Shown: in pieces, positions 25,201 to 34,200 of the stretch | Position numbering within the stretch: the stretch's first letter is position 1 | Layout: the number at the start of each line of letters is the position of its first letter | NCBI RefSeq assembly: GCF_045679555.1 | Contig: NC_092092.1 | Span: forward strand, 21,876,969 to 21,940,968 | Length of the DNA stretch: 64,000 nt | Direction: 5' to 3' | Source: Salvelinus alpinus | Lineage: Eukaryota > Chordata > Actinopteri > Salmoniformes > Salmonidae | Made by a program: the position numbers and the translations under genes | Notes under the pieces: generated by a model | The model's database searches: none | The model's input: only the letters and a program-made list of their open reading frames with translations | Told to the model about the DNA's origin: nothing

Positions 25201-28200
25201 GGAGGCTATCTACACACAGGGTGCTGGGCCTCAGGGTCCGGCTGCCAGCATGGCCTTTGTCTTCAGGAAGGTGTTGGAGGAGAACAATGGCGCTGCTCTG
25301 GATAAATGTAAGGAACACAGACACCTGTATAACCTCACCCGCCCCCACCTTCAGACAATGTGTCTTTAATGTCCAACACGGTCCCCGCTTTCATATAGAA
25401 TTTACTGCAGTAGTTGATACTCTTGGAACAGACCATCAGCAAGCAGTGTACCAACCTGTATACCCTATAAGATCAATCTTCTCATTAACCTTGCTGAGTG
25501 AGATTTCTGTTGATTGTGATCCTGTCTCTGTGTAGTGAGTGCCATGGCAGAGAGGCTGGCAAATCACTTTTCATCGTACAGAGCTGCTTCAGACCTCTTC
25601 CTACAGCTGCTGGAGGCTAACATGGTAGAGGACGCCAAGTTCATGCTGGCCGTACGTATCCCACTCACCCAGTGACATCATCCACTACATTCAATCAGTT
25701 TGAGTTATTTGTCTCTGTGTGTAGCTCTCATGGCTGGCTGGCTGCCTGTCTGTCTGTCTGTCTGTCTGTTTCTCTGTCTCTGTGTGTGTTCATGTGTGGG
25801 CAAACATTAGGAACACCTGCTCTTTCCATGACATAGACTGACTAGGTGAATGCTATGATTCCTTAAGTCTGTGGGTGTTGCTCTCGTGTCTGGCTTTCTA
25901 TCTATTTCTCTCTCTGTGTGTCTGTTCATGTGTGCGCAAACATGATTTTTGCCTGGATTTAGCAGTCCCAGACAAGTTTTTGAGCTCCTGGACAAAATGT
26001 TGATGTAGTTGCCTACTCGGGGTGCGTGGTCGTCACCGACGGGTCAGAGACTCAATCTGAGAGCTACCGATCTCGTCTTTGAGCAGTCCCAGACATCCCC
26101 ATATTTTCAAACATGTTTTATTTTATCGGCACAAAATCTGCAGTGCTCTTGTAGTGTGAGATGTGCAACAACACGTTTTGAGCACGATGATCAGCAGTAG
26201 CCAATGAGAGCTCGCCAGAGAAGAAGCCAGTGAGAAGTTGTTTTTCATCACCCAGAATGTGTAGACTCTTGAGCAGGAGCGATGACCACTACTAGTGTGC
26301 GTTTGTTCTTGCCAAAGTGTCAAATCGTTACAGCGCTGACATTTCACAAGCAATGTAATTCCATTTAAAATGTTGGCTATATATTTGAACTCCGTATGGA
26401 AAGCGTGAATATTTGACTGAAAACGTTTGCGGCTGATTTGAGCCAGATCTTGTTGTAGCTACGTTAAGTGTAATCACATTGTTTTCGCGGGACAGCGTGG
26501 TATCGAGAACCCTCACGACCACCCCGTCTGTCCCATATGGTTTAGTGTGAGCAACACTACAGGAAAGCTGGTCCTTTAATGTAAGAGGCTCAGCCATTTT
26601 TAGCATTTTGAAAGTTGTGTAGTCTACACCCAGCTTTAATGATGTCACTTGTTAAATCCACTTCAATCAGTGTAGATGAATGGGAGGAGACGGGTTAAAG
26701 AAAGATTTTGAAACCTTGAGACAATTGAATGGGCAAGACAAAATATTGAACAGTGCCTTTGAACAGGGTACGGTAGTAGGTGCCAGGTGCACTGGTTTGA
26801 GTGTGCCAAGAACTGCAACACTGCTGTGTTTTTCATGCTCAACAGTTTCCCGTGTGGATCAAGAATGGTCCACCACCCAAAGGATATCCAGCCAACTTGA
26901 CACAACTGTGGGAAGCATTGGCATCAACATGGGCCAGCATCCCTGTGGAAAGCTTTTGACAACCGCCAAATTTAGGTTGTTCTGAATGCAAAAGGGTTGT
27001 ATAATAATGTGTTTATAAGTATATTTTGATTTCCGTGCACATATCGATATATCCACAATCTGAATGAAGACAAAGGTTATTTATCATACTTTGACTTCAA
27101 ATCACCCTCAGTCACATTGAAATATAGATCACCTTCGCATCACAAAGGTTGATGAGTATAATGTACTTTGAAAATATGCAAGATGGATCGGTTTGCTCAG
27201 TTATATGTAATTTAAATGTAGCTCGAGCCACAGGAACATTGAGAGGGAGAAGGATCAAAAGAGACCTTCTGGTGCCACTCTCCTCCAGATCATGTTCCCC
27301 TTGAATTCACATGTAATTATACTGCTGCTCAATGATTAACAAGATGGCTGATTCCAACGGAGACACGGAAATGAACACAGATACTACTCTAAGTTCATAA
27401 GAAATTAAAGCCAAATTAGAAGAATCCGTGTTTCGTGTAATATGCATCTACTTGAGCATATTTAGCAACTTGGCTGGTATTTCTGCAGGCCTCTTCCAGG
27501 TTTATTGTAACGGAGGAACAATTCTATTCTAGAAGAAACTGTTAGCTAAACTCTGAAAAGCTTTTAACCAGGCAGATGACAAGTGTGTTGAATGAAGTCA
27601 TTAAGAAGTGAGTCGGACCAGAAGTCAGTGAGGCAGGGTCCTCCTAGACCTGCTCTGGGAGGTGGGGGGTTGGGGGTAGAGATATTCTGACATTCCCTGC
27701 TTATCCAGAGCTTTTAAGCAGCCGTGAGGGAGTATGCTCGTCTGGGATCAGGGATACAGGGGGTTGCGTCACGGCCAGTCTGGCTTCTGGATAAAACGGG
27801 TCCTAGCGGAGAGAGCGAGCGACTGGAGAGAAGAGGAGTGTTGTTCTAATTGCCTGATTGTACTAAAGCCATTCTGCCGCTGAGTGACTCTGGCCCTCTG
27901 TTTAATACGCTGCTACACCGCGCTGCGGTTAAAAGCCTCCGAGGCCGCCGCTTTTAATTCCACCCAAGGAAAGAAACACGGCGTTCACGAATGGCTTGTA
28001 ATGTGACCTCATTGCCACTGAACCCAGAGAAGACTCCGAGCACGGCAGGGTTTAATGCGGCACTCACACTTTTCATAGTCTTTACTTCTTACCATTTTTT
28101 TAAGGTTACATCTTTAGCCCAAAGCAAATCCCTCTTAATTGTTTTATATAAACAAGTATTTCTAAATCGTAGCCCTGAATTTAAAATGGCTGCTTTGTGA

Positions 28201-31200
28201 TAAAGAGCCTGTTTACATACATTCTTTCGTAGGTTTGAACCTTGGTTGGTTTCACTCATTCTTTCCTCATTATGAGAGCTACTTCCCCTACCTCACTTCC
28301 TGCCTCTGGTAATTGGCTAATGACAGAAAGTAAAGGTGGTGAAGTAAATTACCCCCTAGAATGCTACAGCGTAGGACAGATTCCAATCAGCCCCTTTATG
28401 TTGCTAAGTGTAGATAATTATACTTTAAAGTGAACAGGCACTGTACATTTTTAAATTTGATAAAGAAATAAGTAGTTATCTGGCTGACACCCTGTTGGCG
28501 GTGTAATGAACCTAGAACTGCAGAGCGCTGTCTGGAGTGCAGGGCATATAATAAAAGGCCTAAAGCAATTCAAAAACACTTAAGACACAAAACACGCACG
28601 GCACAGCAAGTAGAACCCTGTTCACAAGCAGAGATGCACTCCTACAGTACATGTACCCTTTTTACAAGTCCCTGAATTGCTGTGTGTGGTTGCACATTTG
28701 CATGTCTGCATTTGTTTCTGCACAGTCATTAGCTAGGTTTCTATCCAATTGGCGAATATTCTTGAATTTTCCAACATGAGATATTATCCATCAAATTTGC
28801 TTGTTGTTGAGGAAAGGCTGTGTGTGACAACGTAGTGCACTTAAAAATAACTTTTGCGGTTAAATTTACCCCACCAAAAAAGCAAGTTACATGCGTTTCC
28901 ATCGCATTTTCAACTCTGCTGATGGTTTTGTCACAAATGTTGCATTATAGCGAATGTGCCCACTGGTCTTGGCACTTGTGCTCCATCCAACATATTGCAG
29001 ACAGTATGGGTAGGCTCCCTACATGATGAGAATATGGATAAGAGCAAGCATCGATCATCATGTCACCAGAATAAGACCCTGGATATTTATTGGAAAGGAG
29101 CATCAAGCTCATCACCGTACACTTTCACCACCCTGTGAAGTTCATCATAACTTGTTATATGTAGCCTAATAAACTGCATGCTTTCCCAAGTAGTGGGAGG
29201 ACTATATGCAATATCGCATGACCTGAAGTTTACTTCAATATGATGGCTATTATATCCACCACCATTTCTCACATAATTAATTTTACAGACACAAAAAGAT
29301 CCCACCTTGTCTAGCGTATTCGGATTTCTTGACCTATGGAAAGTTTACCGACAAATTATAATTTTCCATCACTCCTGTTGTTGAATAATTTTTTTTTTTT
29401 TTTTTACATGTACTTTGCTCGCATAAAAGGTTGGATGGAAACCTGGTTAGTCATGACTCTGATCTCTCCTGTCCCTCTTCTCTTTCTTTAGCGCTGTAAT
29501 GCTGTGGCTGAACAGAAGGAGATTCTGGTCTCTTACATGTCCAGGCTGGCCCAGAAACCAGGCCAGGTAAAACCATCTCCTTCAACCACACTATATCATA
29601 TCTGAACCAAAGGCTTATTTATTATTTGCCTTCATTTAAAGTGCCTGGAGAAATGCATCATCATTACATTTGACATTTGAGTCTTTTAGCAAACACACTT
29701 ATCCAGAGCGACTTACAGGAGCAATTAGGATTAAGTGCCTTGCTCAAGGGCACATCGACAGATTTTTCACCTAGTCTGCTAAGGGATTCTAACCAGCGAC
29801 CTTTCGGTTACTGGCCCAACGTTCTTATTCGCAGGTTACCTGCATCCCTATAGTATTATCATTTAAGGGGTGTTATGACTTGATGGCATTTATCTAACTC
29901 TGTCTATCTGTTATAGGTGGGCAAGATCAAGACCCTGATGACTCTCATCCCTGACTTCACAGAGAAGGAGACGTTGTATCCCTACCTGATGAAGTGCTAT
30001 GGTAAAACGTTGTGTAAAGCCACGCTCAGAATAGAGTAGAGATCATCAACTAGATTCAGACGAGGGACTTTTCTTTTCTTTTCTTGAATGAATGGTCAGG
30101 GGGCTGGAACATAATTACAAATAGCTTGTAGAGCGCAAATTTAACGCAAGAAGCCCAAACAGATAATTGACTTGAACATAATCATTTCAAACCTTGCTTT
30201 TGTTTGTATACGATCACATATATCTCTCTACTATGCGTGGGAATACTTTGGAATAGATTTCCAAATTGTGTTTTTTTTATGTCCCCCCCCAAAATAAAAT
30301 AATGGTGACCCCCTGGACTAGAGCATTTTACATAATGCACTCATATTTAGGAAATACTCTATATAAATGATCCAACTTACGTATTTTACTGTAATTTTGC
30401 TTACTGTATTTTGTACTATACAGTCAAATCACACAATTTAGTGACGTTGGGTAGAGTACGCCACACATTGTATGAAGAGGTCAGGACAATGAGCTTCGGT
30501 ATATCAGTTAGGTGCTCGGCTCCCTGGCCTGTCTAGGCTATAGTGAGGCAACTTAAGCAGGGTGCGTCATTCGGCTTGCTGGCCTGTAGCTAAGTCGTCA
30601 TTAGCTAGCAAATCAAATATGCATCGGGCGAGAGGGAGCAGACGGCGTCTGCTGGAACCTGAGAGGTGTTTTTGGAGAACAGGAACACATGTTCACTAAT
30701 GACTGGTTCTGCTTCAGCTAAACACGACATTCTGAAGTACTTCAGGCCTGCTGTTCTGCCTGCCTTACAGGGAACCTGACTATTTCATTAACATTGTTCT
30801 CCTGGTGGTCAAGAAGAGGTCAGAGGTAACAGTGGTAATATTAACATTGTTCTCCTGGTGGTCAAGAAGAGGTCAGAGGTAACAGTGGTAATATTAACAC
30901 TGTTCTCCTGGTGGTCAAGAAGAGGTCAGATGTAACAGTGGTAATATTAACATTGTTCTCCTGGTGGTCAAGAAGAGGTCAGAGGTAACAGTGGTAATAT
31001 TAACATTGTTCTCCTGGTGGTCAAGAAGAGGTCAGATGTAACAGTGGTAATATTAACATTGTTCTCCTGGTGGTCAAGAGGAGGTCAGATGTAACAGTGG
31101 TAATATTAACATTGTTCTCCTGGTGGTCAAGAAGAGGTCAGAGGTAACAGTGGTAATATTAACATTGTTCTCCTGGTGGTCAAGAGGAGGTCAGATGTAA

Positions 31201-34200
31201 CAGTGGTAATATTAACATTGTTCTCCTGGTGGTCAAGAAGAGGTCAGAGGTAACAGTGGTAATATTAACACTGTTCTCCTGCTGGTCAAGAAGAGGTCAG
31301 ATGTAACAGTGGTAATATTAACACTGTTCTCCTGGTGGTCAAGAAGAGGTCAGAGGTAACAGTGGTAATATTAACACTGTTCTCCTGCTGGTCAAGAAGA
31401 GGTCAGAGGTAACAGTGGTAATATTAACATTGTTCTCCTGGTGGTCAAGAAGAGGTCAGATGTAACAGTGGTAATATTAACATTGTTCTCCTGGTGGTCA
31501 AGAAGAGGTCAGAGGTAACAGTGGTAATATTAACACTGTTCTCCTGGTGGTCAAGAAGAGGTCAGAGGTAACAGTGGTAATATTAACATTGTTCTCCTGG
31601 TGGTCAAGAAGAGGTCAGAGGTAACAGTGGTAATATTAACACTGTTCTCCTGGTGGTCAAGAAGAGGTCAGAGGTAACAGTGGTAATATTAACACTGTTC
31701 TCCTGGTGGTCAAGAAGAGGTCAGAGGTAACAGTGGTAATATTAACACTGTTCTCCTGGTGGTCAAGAAGAGGTCAGAGGTAACAGTGGTAATATTAACA
31801 TTGTTCTCCTGGTGGTCAAGAAGAGGTCAGAGGTAACAGTGGTAATATTAACACTGTTCTCCTGCTGGTCAAGAAGAGGTCAGATGTAACAGTGGTAATA
31901 TTAACATTGTTCTCCTGGTGGTCAAGAAGAGGTCAGATGTAACAGTGGTAATATTAACACTGTTCTCCTGGTGGTCAAGAAGAGGTCAGATGTAACAGTG
32001 GTAATATTAACACTGTTCTCCTGGTGGTCAAGAAGATGTCAGAGGTAACAGTGGTAATATTAACATTGTTCTCCTGGTGGTCAAGAAGAGGTCAGAGGTA
32101 ACAGTGGTAATATTAACACTGTTCTCCTGGTGGTCAAGAAGAGGTCAGATGTAACAGTGGTAATATTAACACTGTTCTCCTGGTGGTCAAGAAGAGGTCA
32201 GATGTAACAGTGGTAATATTAACATTGTTCTCCTGGTGGTCAAGAAGAGGTCAGATGTAACAGTGGTAATATTAACACTGTTCTCCTGCTGGTCAAGAAG
32301 AGGTCAGAGGTAACAGTGGTAATATTAACATTGTTCTCCTGGTGGTCAAGAAGAGGTCAGAGGTAACAGTGGTAATATTAACATTGTTCTCCTGGTGGTC
32401 AAGAAGAGGTCAGATGTAACAGTGGTAATATTAACACTGTTCTCCTGCTGGTCAAGAAGAGGTCAGAGGTAACAGTGGTAATATTAACATTGTTCTCCTG
32501 GTGGTCAAGAGGAGGTCAGAGGTAACAGTGGTAATATTAACATTGTTCTCCTGGTGGTCAAGAAGAGGTCAGAGGTAACAGTGGTAATATTAACATTGTT
32601 CTCCTGGTGGTCAAGAAGAGGTCAGAGGTAACAGTGGTAATATTAACATTGTTCTCCTGGTGGTCAAGAAGAGGTCAGAGGTAACAGTGGTAATATTAAC
32701 ACTGTTCTCCTGGTGGTCAAGAAGAGGTCAGATGTAACTGTGGTAATATTAACATTGTTCTCCTGGTGGTCAAGAAGAGGTCAGAGGTAACAGTGGTAAT
32801 ATTAACATTGTTCTCCTGGTGGTCAAGAAGAGGTCAGAGGTAACAGTGGTAATATTAACACTGTTCTCCTGGTGGTCAAGAAGAGGTCAGAGGTAACAGT
32901 GGTAATATTAACACTGTTTTCATGTATTATTGTATGTATTATTTCCAACACTTTTTGACCTCATGCATCAACTTTGTCTCACTCTTGCAAATGCATCCAC
33001 ACACAAACCCAGGTGTGGACAACGACCTGGTGTCGGCTAAAGCCCTGTACCAGCAGATGCAGACGGAGGGAGTGGAGGCTGATGAGCTGTGTCTGAAGAG
33101 ACTTGCCGTGCTGTACAGGAACGCAGGAGAGACCGTCCCCTTTACTGAGCCACCTGTGAGCACGCACACACACACACACTTTGCTCTGCTTGCCACCTCA
33201 ATGGTATAGCAGTGTGTCTGTCATGAGTGTTAGACTAGAAATATCATTTGGTTGTTAGAAAGAAGATCCAAACCTGACCAATGTCACCAGACTGTCCTAG
33301 TCATGAGGGCTTGTATTGTCTACTGGGCTACAGAGCAACAAATCACACTCTTACAGATAATCTAACAAAAACACACACACATGCAGTGTACCGGGCCACA
33401 CACACCCCAGCCCTAACTGGGGTTGGCATCTTTTCCACTGGTGACCTAATGTCTGTCAGGGTGTGTGTGTTGATGGGAGCTCTGGGTGTAATCAGAGCCA
33501 ACAGTCTGCCTGCTCTGAGAGACTCCATTCAGAAGGCCTCTGCTCCATGCTCTACATGTTTCTGCTTTTATCTGGGTTTTTGTGGCTTGCATTGGATTAT
33601 GCCTGCAGTCATAACCTACACATTACTATGTATTACAGTGATATCTGTTTTGATTGCAGTGGTCTTGTTTGTTTTTTAGGTGCACGTCTATAGGTTTGTT
33701 TGGCACAGAATTCTGTCAGTGAGTTGTGTACTGTGAGGTTGTAATGAGCTGGTAAGAGAGGTAGGGATTTACAGCACTTGAATCATCGGACAATATAGTA
33801 CATTAACACAACACCGGCAAATTGGCAATCAGCCAAAGTAGTCACACTGCACTTCAGGAGTTCTCACTAACTAGGTCAACCACTTGAGTTGTTTACATTG
33901 CCCTGCAATCACATGCATACACCTGCAGAGCAAGCTCTGTCGAGGCCGTGCCCCCCCACCCACAGAGATGCAGAGAGAACTCGCATAACAGGCTCACTGC
34001 ATTATTCAATACCTGTCGGAAAGGTACAGCCACGTTCCAAAACTGCCACAGTAGAGTAGAGATGGGGGGGAATGTCAAACATAACCCCCCCCCCCTCCTT
34101 TTTTTTTTTGAGAACAGTCTTCAGAGCTCTCAAATCACCTTTAAAGTTTCAACAAACCAATCTCAGGTAGTGCCCCCCTTCTCTACACCCTCTTCCACCT

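Noticed and set aside
30788-32920. Regular repeat array resembling a CRISPR
   Set aside because: Units are contiguous with no unique spacers, and the context is a vertebrate intron, so it is a minisatellite.
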